DNA of 53,961 nucleotides from an uncultured Thermomicrobiales bacterium (GTDB taxonomy: Bacteria > Chloroflexota > Chloroflexia > Thermomicrobiales > UBA6265): assembly GCA_902806345.1 (NCBI GenBank), contig CADCWF010000333.1, forward strand, positions 1 through 53,961, read 5' to 3'. How positions within the stretch are numbered: position 1 is the first letter of the stretch; each line of letters begins with the position of its first letter. Below the pieces are notes generated by a model that saw only the letters and a program-made list of their open reading frames with translations, made no database searches and was not told the DNA's origin. The position numbers were made by a program, and so were the translations under genes. Shown in pieces: positions 26,148 to 35,789 of the stretch.

Positions 26148-26217
26148 GCGAGGGGATCATGCCAGCCCGCACTGGTCGTTATCCGCCGGTCCAGCACGCC
26201 CGATATTAACCCTCCGC
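26148..26217 (+). promoter_or_regulatory. Possible antiterminator helix in the rpoD leader
   Basis: GCGAGGG (26148-26154), which contains the leader-peptide Shine-Dalgarno, can pair with CCCTCCGC (26210-26217) in seven base pairs with one bulge. That pairing uses the 5' arm of the terminator, so the two structures exclude each other. Confidence 0.45.
26159..26209 (+). CDS. Putative 16-residue leader peptide of rpoD
   Basis: A 16-codon frame ([19 protein letters not shown] at 26207-26209) follows the strong ribosome site GAGGGG 4 bases upstream (26150-26155). Its stop codon touches the first base of an intrinsic terminator hairpin. The codons include three Arg, two Tyr and a Pro-Pro pair, places where a ribosome could pause. 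It lies between the rpoD promoter and the rpoD start, which is the standard arrangement of a ribosome-controlled attenuator. The reading frame is an inference from position and ribosome site; no homologue is recognised. Confidence 0.6.
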   Translation: MPARTGRYPPVQHARY

Positions 26218-26235
26218 CCGAAGCGGTGGGTTTTT
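26209..26235 (+). terminator. Intrinsic terminator inside the rpoD leader
   Basis: ACCC-T-CCG, a 7-base loop (CCCGAAG) and CGG-T-GGGT form a 7-bp stem with one T-T mismatch. It is followed by TTTTTGTTT. It lies about 80 bases before the rpoD start codon, so it can only act as a conditional terminator. Confidence 0.65.
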
Positions 26236-26315
26236 GTTTGCCGTTCGCCGCGCTCGGCCTTGCCTTCCCGCATCCCTCCACGGCAGCGCTCGCACGCAAG
26301 GTGGTGAAGCGATCC

Positions 26316-27524
26316 ATGGTTAGCAGCCTGATCGCCAAAGGTAAGGACCAGGGCTACCTCCTTTCCGACGATATCGTCGCCGCCTTCCCGAACGCCGAAG
26401 ATCAACTCGACCATCTCGAAGAGTTCTACACATCCCTCGTCGCCGAAGGAATCGAGGTTGTCGATCAGGCACCGGCCGCGGCGCCGATCCCGCTGCCGGT
26501 TCCGATCAAGGTCGTCGCGAAGAACCGCGAGAGCGGGCAGCCCGCTGCCGAGCGCCCGCTCGACCGGGCGACCGAGCGGTTGGTCGAGCGGGCGGCCGCC
26601 CACGACGACTACTCGGCTGGGGTCGGCGACTCGGTGCGCCTCTACCTCCAGGAGATCGGCGAGACGGACCTGTTGACGATGCAGGAGGAGGTCTGGCTGG
26701 CGAAGCGGATGGAGCGAGGCAAGCAGGCCGAAGACTCGATGCTCGACCCGATGCTCTCGGGCGAGGAGCGGGCATCGTTCCTGGCGGACAAGGAGGACGG
26801 GGAGGCCGCCCGTTGCCACCTCATCCAGGCCAACCTGCGGCTCGTCGTTTCCGTCGCCAAGAAGTACGTCGGCCGCGGCCTTTCCTTCCTGGACCTCATC
26901 CAGGAGGGGAATATCGGCCTGATGAAGGCGACCGACAAGTTCGACCACAAGCGGGGTTTCAAGTTCAGCACCTACGCCACCTGGTGGATCAGGCAGGCGA
27001 TCACCCGCGCCATTTCCGACCAGAGCCGGACCATCCGCCTCCCCGTCCATGTCGGCGAGACGATCAACCGGGTCAAGAAGACCGGCCACCGTCTCCAGCA
27101 GATCCTCGAGCGGGAGCCGACCCAGGAAGAGATCGCGCGGGCGATGGACGTGCCGGACGACAAGGTTCGTCAGGTCCTCGACGTCTCCCGCCACCCGGTC
27201 TCCCTCGAAGCGCCGGTCGGTCAGGACGGCGACGCCTTCCTCGGCGACTTCATCGAGGACGAGACGATGCCGCAGCCGATCGAGCTGGCATCGCAGGAGC
27301 TGCTGAAATCGCAGATCGGCGACGCCCTCGACAAACTGACCGATCGCGAGCGGAAGATCATCGTCCTTCGCTTCGGCCTGGAGGACGGTCGCTTCCGCAC
27401 CCTGGAGGAAGTCGGCCGCGAGTTCGGCATCACCCGCGAACGAATCCGCCAGATCGAAGCAAAGGCGCTCCGCAAGCTGCGCCACCCTTCCTACAGCCGC
27501 AAGCTGCGTGGCTATCTCGAATAG
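26316..27524 (+). CDS. rpoD: Primary RNA polymerase sigma factor (sigma-70, RpoD/SigA)
   Basis: This is the housekeeping sigma factor, with 402 residues from ATG 26316. Region 1.1-like helical start ([18 protein letters not shown]), Pro/Ala linker, region 1.2 [11 protein letters not shown] near 105 and region 2 [19 protein letters not shown] near 172 are visible. So are [13 protein letters not shown], the -10 recognition segment [15 protein letters not shown] near 216, region 3 and region 4.2 [20 protein letters not shown] near 365. GTG 26301 is an alternative start. A 214-base leader with a terminator-like hairpin precedes it, so expression may be attenuated. Confidence 0.95.
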   Translation: MVSSLIAKGKDQGYLLSDDIVAAFPNAEDQLDHLEEFYTSLVAEGIEVVDQAPAAAPIPLPVPIKVVAKNRESGQPAAERPLDRATERLVERAAAHDDYSAGVGDSVRLYLQEIGETDLLTMQEEVWLAKRMERGKQAEDSMLDPMLSGEERASFLADKEDGEAARCHLIQANLRLVVSVAKKYVGRGLSFLDLIQEGNIGLMKATDKFDHKRGFKFSTYATWWIRQAITRAISDQSRTIRLPVHVGETINRVKKTGHRLQQILEREPTQEEIARAMDVPDDKVRQVLDVSRHPVSLEAPVGQDGDAFLGDFIEDETMPQPIELASQELLKSQIGDALDKLTDRERKIIVLRFGLEDGRFRTLEEVGREFGITRERIRQIEAKALRKLRHPSYSRKLRGYLE

Positions 27525-27597
27525 GCGACAGGGGTAGCGGGTAGGAGATAGGAGTACGACGGCGGGTAGCTTCCGACGATCTCCGATCCCCTCCGGC
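27525..27597. terminator. Imperfect inverted repeat between rpoD and fabF
   Basis: Convergent genes are separated by purine-rich AGGGGTAGCGGGTAGGAGAT on the left and its near-complement on the right (GATCTCCGATCCCCT, CCTATCCCCT). It could form a long imperfect hairpin acting on both transcripts; no T-run is present. Confidence 0.35.
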
Positions 27598-28845
27598 CTA
27601 TCCCCTAAACGCTGAGAAGATGAGTGACACGTTGTGGCCGCCGAAGCCCATCGAGTTGCTCATGACGTGGCGGAGCGGGGCGGGGCGGGCTGTGTTCGGC
27701 ACGTAGTCGAGGTCGCAGTCCGGGTCCGATGTCTCCTGGTTGATCGTTGGCGGGATAACCCCGTGGCGAATCGCCTCGACCGCGATGGCGCCTTCGAGGG
27801 CGCCGGCCGCGCCGAGCAGGTGACCCGTCATCGACTTGGTCGAGCTGATCGGCACCTGGAAAGCCCGGTCCCCGAACACCGCCTTGAGCGACTGCGTCTC
27901 GAACTTCTCGTTGAGCGGCGTCGAGGTGCCGTGGGCGTTGACGTAGTCGATAGCACCCTGGGAGAGGCCCGCGTCCTCCAGTGCCGCCTGCATCGCGCGG
28001 GCGGCGCCGGCACCGCCGGGCGCCGGTTGGACAACGTGGTTGGCGTCATCGGTTGCCCCGTACCCGGAAAGCTCCGCCAACGGCTCGGCGCCCCGGGCCA
28101 GTGCACCGTCGAGCGATTCGAGGATCAGGACGGCGGCGCCTTCGCCGATGACGAACCCATCGCGGCCACCGTCGAACGGCCGGCTCGCCGCCGGCGGGTT
28201 GTCGTTGCGGGTGGAGAGGGCGCCCATCGCGTTGAAGCCGGCGATGCTGAGCGGCGTCACCGCGGCCTCCGAGCCCCCGGCGAGCATGACATCGGCCCAG
28301 CCTCGCCGGATCATCATCGCGGCCTCGCCCAAGGCGTGGGCGGACGAGGCGCAGGCCGAGACGGGCGCGTAGTTGGGCCCGCGGGCGCCGACCGTCAGGG
28401 CCACCACACCGGAGGCCATGTTCGGCAGGAACATCGGCATGAAGAAGGGCGAGATCCTACCCGGTCCTTGCTCGAGCAGTGTCTTCGCTCCCGCTTCCAG
28501 CGTCTCGATCCCGCCCATGCCGCTGCCGATCAAGGCTCCGACTCGATCCGCGTTTGATTCGTCGATCCGCAGCCCGGATTGGGAGAGCGCCTCCTGAGCG
28601 GCGACGACCGCAAGCTGGGTGTAGCGGTCGGCCCTGCGGGCCTCCTTTCGGCCCATCGTGGCAACCGGATCGAAGCCGACCACCTGGCCGGCGATCCGGG
28701 TCTGGAGCGCCGACGCATCGAACCGCTCGATCGGCCTCACCCCGGAGCAGCCGGCGGCAAGCGATTCCCAGGTCGAGCCGCGGTCGAGCCCGACCGGGCA
28801 GACCACCCCGATCCCCGTCACGACCACCCGCCGCGGTTCGATCAT
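27598..28845 (-). CDS. fabF: Beta-ketoacyl-ACP synthase II
   Basis: This condensing enzyme of fatty-acid elongation has 415 residues. The nucleophile Cys lies in SACASSAHALG near 165, the first His in NAHGTSTPLNE near 305 and the second in STKSMTGHLLGAAGA near 335-349. The N-terminal VVVTGIGVVCPVG and DGRDGFVIGEGAAVLILE near 225 are typical. It ends 74 bp from rpoD in convergent orientation. Its upstream region holds the 6S-like RNA, transcribed away from it. No fabD/fabG/acpP is adjacent. Confidence 0.94.
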   Translation of the reverse strand: MIEPRRVVVTGIGVVCPVGLDRGSTWESLAAGCSGVRPIERFDASALQTRIAGQVVGFDPVATMGRKEARRADRYTQLAVVAAQEALSQSGLRIDESNADRVGALIGSGMGGIETLEAGAKTLLEQGPGRISPFFMPMFLPNMASGVVALTVGARGPNYAPVSACASSAHALGEAAMMIRRGWADVMLAGGSEAAVTPLSIAGFNAMGALSTRNDNPPAASRPFDGGRDGFVIGEGAAVLILESLDGALARGAEPLAELSGYGATDDANHVVQPAPGGAGAARAMQAALEDAGLSQGAIDYVNAHGTSTPLNEKFETQSLKAVFGDRAFQVPISSTKSMTGHLLGAAGALEGAIAVEAIRHGVIPPTINQETSDPDCDLDYVPNTARPAPLRHVMSNSMGFGGHNVSLIFSAFRG

Positions 28846-28947
28846 CTACCCTTCTCCGCTTCCCCGCCGCCGTCTCCGATCTGCGTCCACGCTCCATCCT
28901 ACCCCGCCGATGTGCAACACGGCGGGGCTCTCCGGTGGTCGCCGCAT

Positions 28948-28977
28948 TGCTGCCGGCCGGACGACGGTGGTACGCTC
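28948..28977 (+). promoter_or_regulatory. Candidate promoter of the 6S-like RNA
   Basis: TTGCTG (28948-28953), an 18-base spacer and TACGCT (28972-28977) predict a transcript start near 28984. That matches the 5' end of the closing stem found independently. Confidence 0.55.
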
Positions 28978-28983
28978 GTCTCC

Positions 28984-29145
28984 AAGCCGGTCCTGCGGTG
29001 TTCGTGATGTTGTCCGTGGTCTTGAGCCGATAAAGAAACGAGTCCGGGAGCTCCCAGCCGGACGGTGTTCCGTCCGGGGCCGGGGCGCCCACCTGCGAAA
29101 GCAGGTTCAAGACTCCGTTACACACGGCACAGGCAGGGTCGGCTT
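28984..29145 (+). ncRNA. ssrS: 6S RNA (ssrS-like)
   Basis: The interval between fabF and holA has the shape and words of 6S RNA, which binds sigma-70 holoenzyme. The closing stem AAGCCGGTCCTGC (28984-28996) pairs with GCAGGGTCGGCTT (29133-29145) over 13 bp including two G-U. An inner stem GTCTTGAGCC / GGTTCAAGAC (around 29018 and 29104) matches the conserved TTGAGCCGATA and GGTTCAAG elements of proteobacterial 6S RNAs. GCGGTGTTCGTGA after the closing stem is also 6S-like. Inside are a CCGGACGG/CCGTCCGG hairpin and ACCTGC-GAAA-GCAGGT. The length, about 162 nt, is slightly short for the family. It is judged by eye, not by covariance search. Confidence 0.72.
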
Positions 29146-29189
29146 TCTGCCGCCGCTCGACAATCGAATCCCCGCCGAAAGGTCGCGTC

Positions 29190-30260
29190 GTGATCGTCCT
29201 CGTCCACGGCCCCGACGCCGCCATGGCCCGCGGTGCTGTGGCCGACCTCGTTCGTGCCCACGACCCCGAGGGCGCGAACACGAGCGCGTTCGACGGCAAG
29301 GAGCATCCCCTCGCCCAGATCATCGGCGCCGCCGGCAGCGCGGGTTTCTTCGGCGTCGGTCGGGTCGTCGTCGTCCGCGACCTCATGGCCCGAGTTCGAG
29401 GCGGCAAGAACGCGACCGAGAACGACGGCGACGATAGCCAACCTGGCGCGCTCGATCTTGGCCCACTATTTGCCGCGGTGCCACCGGAGAACCTGCTAAT
29501 CCTGGTCGACCCGGTCCTCTCGTCCGTCCCGGCCTCGGTCAGGAGAGCGGCTCCGAAGGACATCCGGGTAATTGCCGGCGACCCACCACGCGGGCGGGAC
29601 TTGATCGGCTGGATCATCCGGGCCGCGGCCGAAACCGGCGGCGAGATCGACGCCGGGGCGGCAAAGCTGCTCGTGGAATCCCTCTATCCGCAGACGTGGT
29701 CGGCGAAGCCGAACAACCCGCGGTACGACCGGCCGCCCGATCTCGACCTCCTGCGTTCCCGGTTGGAGACGCTGGTGCTGTACGCCCACCCGGAAGCGGT
29801 TGCGCCAGCCCACATTCGGGCGCTCACCGAAGGCGCTCCCGACGACCGCATCTTTAGGTTCGTCGAGGCCGCGGCGACGGGAGACCTCCGGACGGCGGTG
29901 GCAGAGCTGGACGAGTTGCTACTGGCGGGGGAAGAGCCGGCAAAACTGTTGGCCCAGGTGTACGGGCAAGTCGAGTTAGGTGCCGTCGCCGAGGTCGGGG
30001 GCCGGCTCGACCCAACGGAGATCGGCCGCCAACTCGGCCTGAGCAACCCCGCTCAGATGACCGCGGTTTCGCGGGGTAGGCGGTCGGCCCGAACCGGCGT
30101 GGATTCGGCGGTCGCAGCCGCGGTCGAGACCGAGCGAGGGTTCAAGACCGGTCGGATCCGACAACCCACCGATGCGCTGCTGGCGTTGCTCGTCCGGCTC
30201 TCCGAACGGCAGGAGCCCGGCTCGCAGGGCGGCCGGGCTCCTGAGCGGATGGGACGGTAG
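29190..30260 (+). CDS. holA: DNA polymerase III delta subunit
   Basis: This clamp-loader subunit opens the beta clamp. It has 356 residues. The N-terminal pattern MIVLVHGPDAAMARGAV, FFGVGRVVVVRDL near 54 and NLLILVDPVL near 110 fit DNA_pol3_delta. AKLLVESLYPQTWS replaces the usual helical lid, and the C-terminal collar contains AEEPAKLLAQVYGQV-like sequence near 252. An insertion (GGKNATENDGDDSQPG near 75-90) is unusual. GTG 29190 has AAAGG 7 bases upstream. Its last codons contain a strong hairpin, and rpsT converges on it. Confidence 0.86.
   Translation: MIVLVHGPDAAMARGAVADLVRAHDPEGANTSAFDGKEHPLAQIIGAAGSAGFFGVGRVVVVRDLMARVRGGKNATENDGDDSQPGALDLGPLFAAVPPENLLILVDPVLSSVPASVRRAAPKDIRVIAGDPPRGRDLIGWIIRAAAETGGEIDAGAAKLLVESLYPQTWSAKPNNPRYDRPPDLDLLRSRLETLVLYAHPEAVAPAHIRALTEGAPDDRIFRFVEAAATGDLRTAVAELDELLLAGEEPAKLLAQVYGQVELGAVAEVGGRLDPTEIGRQLGLSNPAQMTAVSRGRRSARTGVDSAVAAAVETERGFKTGRIRQPTDALLALLVRLSERQEPGSQGGRAPERMGR
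30211..30242. terminator. Perfect 11-bp hairpin at the holA/rpsT convergence
   Basis: AGGAGCCCGGC and GCCGGGCTCCT pair perfectly across a 10-base loop inside the last codons of holA. It is 28 bases past the rpsT stop on the minus strand. Neither side has a clear T-run, so it may be a bidirectional roadblock or 3'-end stabiliser more than a classic terminator. Confidence 0.45.
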
Positions 30261-30269
30261 CCGCCGGTT

Positions 30270-30560
30270 CTAGGCCTGCGCCGTCGCCGCGACACCGAGT
30301 TTGTTGAACTTGGCCATCAGCCGGGACTTGCGGCGGGCAGCGTTGTTCGGGTGGATCACGCCCTTGCCGGCGACCTTGTCGAGCTGGCTGATCGCGAGGC
30401 GAACCTCGGATGCCGCCGTCTCGGCGTCGCCGGCCGCGATCGCGGTTTCGGCCCGCTTCTCAAACGTCTTTGCGGCCGAGCGAAGCGGCTTGTTGCGGGC
30501 CCGCTTCCGTTCGGCCACACGGATCCGCTTCTCGGCCGATTTCGAGTTCGCCAACGCCAA
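30270..30560 (-). CDS. rpsT: 30S ribosomal protein S20
   Basis: The protein has 96 residues and is strongly basic and helical. It starts ALANSKSAEKRIRVAERKR and contains the S20 motif VIHPNNAARRKSRLMAKFN near 68-86. It binds 16S rRNA in the 30S body. The start codon is TTG at 30560, with AAGGA a few bases upstream; no in-frame ATG exists. Rare start codons and autoregulation are known for S20 in enterobacteria (family knowledge). It has its own promoter and a leader hairpin. Confidence 0.95.
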   Translation of the reverse strand: MALANSKSAEKRIRVAERKRARNKPLRSAAKTFEKRAETAIAAGDAETAASEVRLAISQLDKVAGKGVIHPNNAARRKSRLMAKFNKLGVAATAQA

Positions 30561-30591
30561 TCATCCTTCGCGACGCGACAAGTTTCGTGCA

Positions 30592-30613
30592 GACACAAAC
30601 GGGACGACGTTGC
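30592..30613 (-). promoter_or_regulatory. rpsT leader hairpin
   Basis: ACGGGCGACG and CGTCGTCCCGT pair over 10 bp with one bulged T and a 3-base loop in the S20 mRNA leader, about 30 bases before the TTG start. It could be a site for S20 feedback. Confidence 0.45.
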
Positions 30614-30632
30614 GTCGCCCGTGATCTCGACG

Positions 30633-30661
30633 ATAGTAGCAGACCCGCGCCCCTGCCTCAA
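30633..30661 (-). promoter_or_regulatory. rpsT promoter
   Basis: On the minus strand TTGAGG (30656-30661), a 17-base spacer and TACTAT (30633-30638) lie about 66 bases from the expected transcript start to the TTG start codon. Confidence 0.7.
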
Positions 30662-30849
30662 CCCGAAGAACGCGTCCGCGACTGCAATGAAGCCAGCGAG
30701 AAGTGGCACAATGGCCGGGTGGGCACGAACCTCCAGCCTGGACCGAGGGGCGGGCGCCGACGGTGGTGAACGGAGAGCAGCCGCACGCGTCCCGGACTTG
30801 GCCAACCTGGCCCCGCCCCGGCGTTCCGATCCGGATCGAGGCGTGGCAA

Positions 30850-32454
30850 ATGCCGGCCACGGGGGCGCCGTCGCGGCTCGCCCGCAGCGCGGGGGTCGTG
30901 GCAGGGGCGTTTGTCCTCAGCAGGATCCTTGGTCTCGTTCGCGAGATCATCCTCAGCCGGCTGTTCGGGACGTCGGCCGAGGCAAGCGCCTACGCGGCGG
31001 CGTTCCGTATCCCCGACCTCCTCTTCCTCGTCGTCATGGCCGGCTCGTTCGGCTCCGCGTTCATTCCCGTCTTCTCGGGGTACATCGGCGGCGGCAAGAA
31101 GGATGAGGCCTGGCGCCTCGCCTCGACCGTCCTCACCATCTCCGCACTCGCCCTGGCAATCACCGCCGGGCTGGCCTACCTTTTCGCCGATCCTCTCGTC
31201 AACACCGTCGTCGCCCCCGGGGCTCCGCCCTACGTCCAGGCACTCACCGCGGAGACGATGCGGATCCTCCTGCTGTCGCCCGTCTTCCTCGGCTTGGGGA
31301 TCGCGGCGAAGGGCATCCTCGAAGGCCAGGACCGGTTCGACCTACCGGCATTCGCGCCGGTTGTCTACAACCTGGCGACCATCGCCGGCGCGCTCCTGCT
31401 CGGCCCGACGATGGGGGTCCACGGGGTCGCCATCGGGGTCGTCGTCGGCGCCCTCGGTCACTTCCTGGTCCAACTCCCCGGCCTAGTCCGCTCCGGCCTT
31501 CGCTTCCGACCCTCGTTCGATCTCCAGACCCCAGGCCTCGGGGAGGTTGGCCGGTTGCTCGCGCCCCGGATCGTTGGTCAAGCCGCGTTCCAGGTCAACT
31601 TCGTCGTCGTCACCGCCCTCGCTTGGCGGTCCGGCGAGGAAGCGGTCTCCGCCCTCAATTACGCCTGGCAGCTCCTGATGTTGCCCCACGGCGTGCTGGC
31701 GCTCTCGATCTCAACGGTGGTCTTCCCGACCATGTCGCGCCTGTTCGCGACGAGCGATCTCGTCGGACTGCGCGGTGCTCTGGGGAAGGCACTCAAGCCG
31801 CTCGTCTTCCTCAGCCTGCCGGCCGCGGTGGCGCTCTACTTCTTCCGCGACGCGATCATCCAAACCTTGTTCCAGGGCGGCGCCTTCGACGCCGAGAGCA
31901 CCCGGCTCGTCGCCCTCCCGCTCGCCTGGTTCGCCGCCGGTCTGCTCGGCTACGCCGTCGTCGAAGTCCTGACCCGGACGTTCTACGCGATGCGCGACAC
32001 AGTAACGCCGGTTGCGGCCGGGATCGCGATCGTCGTCCTCAACCTCGCGATCGGGATAACCCTGATCGACCGCCTCGGCTTCGTCGTGCTCGCCTTTGGA
32101 TTGAGCCTCTCGACCGCGCTGGAGGCCGTCATCCTGCTCGTCGTGCTGCAGGGGCGCCTCGGGCGACTGCGCCGCGCGGAATGGGGATGGCTGGGTCGGG
32201 CGCTGGTTCCAGCCGGCGCGATGATCCTGACCGCCGCCCCACTGGGGGTGCTGGCTGCGAGCTGGACGACGCCCGGTTCGACCCCGTCGCCGATCCGGGT
32301 CATCCTCCTCATCGCGGCGCTGACCCTCTGCGCGAGCGTCTACCTGGCCACGGCCTGGTTCATCGGCCTTCCCGAACCGCGGACCGCGTTCGCGCGGATC
32401 GGCGCGCGCCTCGCCCCGGGTGCTCGCCTCGTTCGGCGCCTCGGTTCCGGCTAG
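30850..32454 (+). CDS. murJ: Lipid II flippase MurJ
   Basis: This MOP-superfamily transporter moves lipid II across the membrane. From ATG 30850 it has 534 residues and about 14 helices. Signatures are LARSAGVVAGAFVLSRILGLVREIILS near 9-35, AYAAAFRIPDLLF near 45, GSFGSAFIPVFS near 65 and GILEGQDRFDLPAFAPVVYN near 158. ALNYAWQLLMLPHGVLALSISTVVFPTMS is near 270 and TRTFYAMRDTVTP near 375. The conserved charged residues in helices 1, 2 and 8 are in place. Upstream in-frame starts at 30703 or 30763 would add a Trp/Pro-rich tail. GAGG lies about 8 bases before 30850. Confidence 0.9.
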   Translation: MPATGAPSRLARSAGVVAGAFVLSRILGLVREIILSRLFGTSAEASAYAAAFRIPDLLFLVVMAGSFGSAFIPVFSGYIGGGKKDEAWRLASTVLTISALALAITAGLAYLFADPLVNTVVAPGAPPYVQALTAETMRILLLSPVFLGLGIAAKGILEGQDRFDLPAFAPVVYNLATIAGALLLGPTMGVHGVAIGVVVGALGHFLVQLPGLVRSGLRFRPSFDLQTPGLGEVGRLLAPRIVGQAAFQVNFVVVTALAWRSGEEAVSALNYAWQLLMLPHGVLALSISTVVFPTMSRLFATSDLVGLRGALGKALKPLVFLSLPAAVALYFFRDAIIQTLFQGGAFDAESTRLVALPLAWFAAGLLGYAVVEVLTRTFYAMRDTVTPVAAGIAIVVLNLAIGITLIDRLGFVVLAFGLSLSTALEAVILLVVLQGRLGRLRRAEWGWLGRALVPAGAMILTAAPLGVLAASWTTPGSTPSPIRVILLIAALTLCASVYLATAWFIGLPEPRTAFARIGARLAPGARLVRRLGSG

Positions 32455-32531
32455 GTGCTCCACCCGCGGTCCGGACGACCGCTCTCCGACGGCTAACCCC
32501 GTGGTGCGGATCGTTGTTGAGGGGCAACGGC

Positions 32532-32537
32532 TATACT
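32532..32537 (+). promoter_or_regulatory. -10 element (TATACT) upstream of lepA
   Basis: TATACT in ACGGCTATACTCTCC lies 35 bases before the lepA ATG. A -35 at 17 bases is not recognisable. Confidence 0.5.
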
Positions 32538-32572
32538 CTCCGCCGTGAGCAAGCCCATCTCGAAAGCAGACG

Positions 32573-34414
<1,842 letters not shown>

Positions 34415-34421
34415 TCCGCGG

Positions 34422-35789
34422 ATGACGCCCCGGATCACCGTCGTGGGCCTGGGACCAGGCGACCCCTCGACGCGTACGGTCGGTGCTCAGGCCGCCCTCG
34501 ACCGGGCGTCCCGGATCGTGCTCCGGACCTGCGTCCACCCCGGCATCGACGACCTCCTGACGGATCCACGCGTCTCGACCTGCGACGACCTCTACGAGTC
34601 GGAGGAGACCTTCCTGGGGGTCTACCGACGGGTGGCCGACCGGGTGTGCGCCCTCGCCGCCGAGACGGACGGTGAGACCGTCTTCGCCGTGCCGGGCCAC
34701 CCACGGTTCGGGGAGCGCAGCGTGTCGCTGCTCCTGGACGACTCGGGCGACGGCGGGATTTCGGTCGAGATCCTGCCCGCCGTCAGCTACCTCGACATCA
34801 TTGCGATCACGCTCGCCCAGGACCCGGTCCAGACGCGCCTTCAGCTGATCGACGCCCTCGACCTGCAGATTGCTGAGGCAGACGAACCGTTCTCCGGCGG
34901 CACAGACGCGATCGACCCGACGCGAGGCTGCCTCGTCGCCCAGGTCTACAGCCAGCCCGTCAGCGCCGCGGTCAAGAACCGGCTCGGTCGGTTCTACCCG
35001 GACGACCATCTCGTCTGGGTGATCACCGCAGCCGGCGTCCCCGGCGCGGAACGGGTCGCCCCCTGCGCCCTCTGGGAGCTGGATCGGCAGCCCGTCGACC
35101 ACCTCACCAGCGTCTGGGTGCCCCCTCTGACCTCGCTCGACGCCGTCCGTTCGCCCCACACGCTCCAGCGTATCGCCGCGCATCTGCGGGCGCCAGACGG
35201 CTGCCCGTGGGATCGCAAGCAGACGCATGCCTCCATCAGGCAGGCGGTGATCGAGGAGGCGTACGAGACGGTCGACGCGATCGACGACGACGATCCCGAC
35301 GGGCTCGCCGACGAACTGGGCGACCTCCTCCTCCAGGTCGCACTCCACAGCCAGATCGCGGAGGAGTCGGGCGAGTTCGCGCTCGAGGACGTCTACGAGA
35401 AGGTCAACCGCAAGCTGATCCGCCGCCATCCCCACGTTTTCGGGGATGCAACGGCCGAGACTGCCGGCGAGGTCGTCCGGACGTGGGACGCGGTCAAGGC
35501 GGCGGAACGCGTCGCCGCCGGCAAGCCGGCAAAGGGCGCCTCCCACCCGCTCGACGAGCTTCCCCGGGCGATGCCGGCGATCGAGAAGGCACGCGTTCTT
35601 GTCGGCCCGCGCAAGGGCGAGCCAACCGGAAACCTCGACGTCTCCGTGATCGAGGCGTCCGGCGCAGCCATCTTGGCCGCCGTCGAGGCCGCGATCGAGG
35701 CCGGCGTCGATCCCGAACAGGCACTCGACCGGGCGTTGCGGGCGCGCTTCGCTCCCACGCCCCAAGCCATGGAGCCCTCCAGATCGTGA
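34422..35789 (+). CDS. mazG: MazG-type NTP pyrophosphohydrolase with tetrapyrrole methylase-like domain (YabN-like)
   Basis: This 455-residue fusion has an N-terminal domain (about 1-215) with the tetrapyrrole-methylase fold (ITVVGLGPGDPSTRTVGA at 4-21, VFAVPGHPRFGE near 92) but without an obvious precorrin-type partner. The C-terminal part has a MazG domain: LRAPDGCPWDRKQTHAS near 252, EEAYETVDAID near 278 and ELGDLLLQVALHSQIA near 296, with the Glu/Asp metal ligands. YabN proteins in Bacillus have the same layout. MazG hydrolyses non-canonical or excess NTPs to NMP and PPi (family knowledge). Its stop overlaps the aspS GTG. It lies 7 bases after lepA. Confidence 0.88.
   Translation: MTPRITVVGLGPGDPSTRTVGAQAALDRASRIVLRTCVHPGIDDLLTDPRVSTCDDLYESEETFLGVYRRVADRVCALAAETDGETVFAVPGHPRFGERSVSLLLDDSGDGGISVEILPAVSYLDIIAITLAQDPVQTRLQLIDALDLQIAEADEPFSGGTDAIDPTRGCLVAQVYSQPVSAAVKNRLGRFYPDDHLVWVITAAGVPGAERVAPCALWELDRQPVDHLTSVWVPPLTSLDAVRSPHTLQRIAAHLRAPDGCPWDRKQTHASIRQAVIEEAYETVDAIDDDDPDGLADELGDLLLQVALHSQIAEESGEFALEDVYEKVNRKLIRRHPHVFGDATAETAGEVVRTWDAVKAAERVAAGKPAKGASHPLDELPRAMPAIEKARVLVGPRKGEPTGNLDVSVIEASGAAILAAVEAAIEAGVDPEQALDRALRARFAPTPQAMEPSRS

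Noticed and set aside
26157-27485. A 442-codon minus-strand frame opposite rpoD
   Set aside because: It is antisense to conserved sigma-70 regions, lacks motifs and begins without a ribosome site.
30703-30849. Longer MurJ N-terminus from 30703 or 30763
   Set aside because: The extra residues are Trp/Pro/Arg-rich and unlike MurJ; ribosome sites are weak. ATG 30850 gives normal family length.
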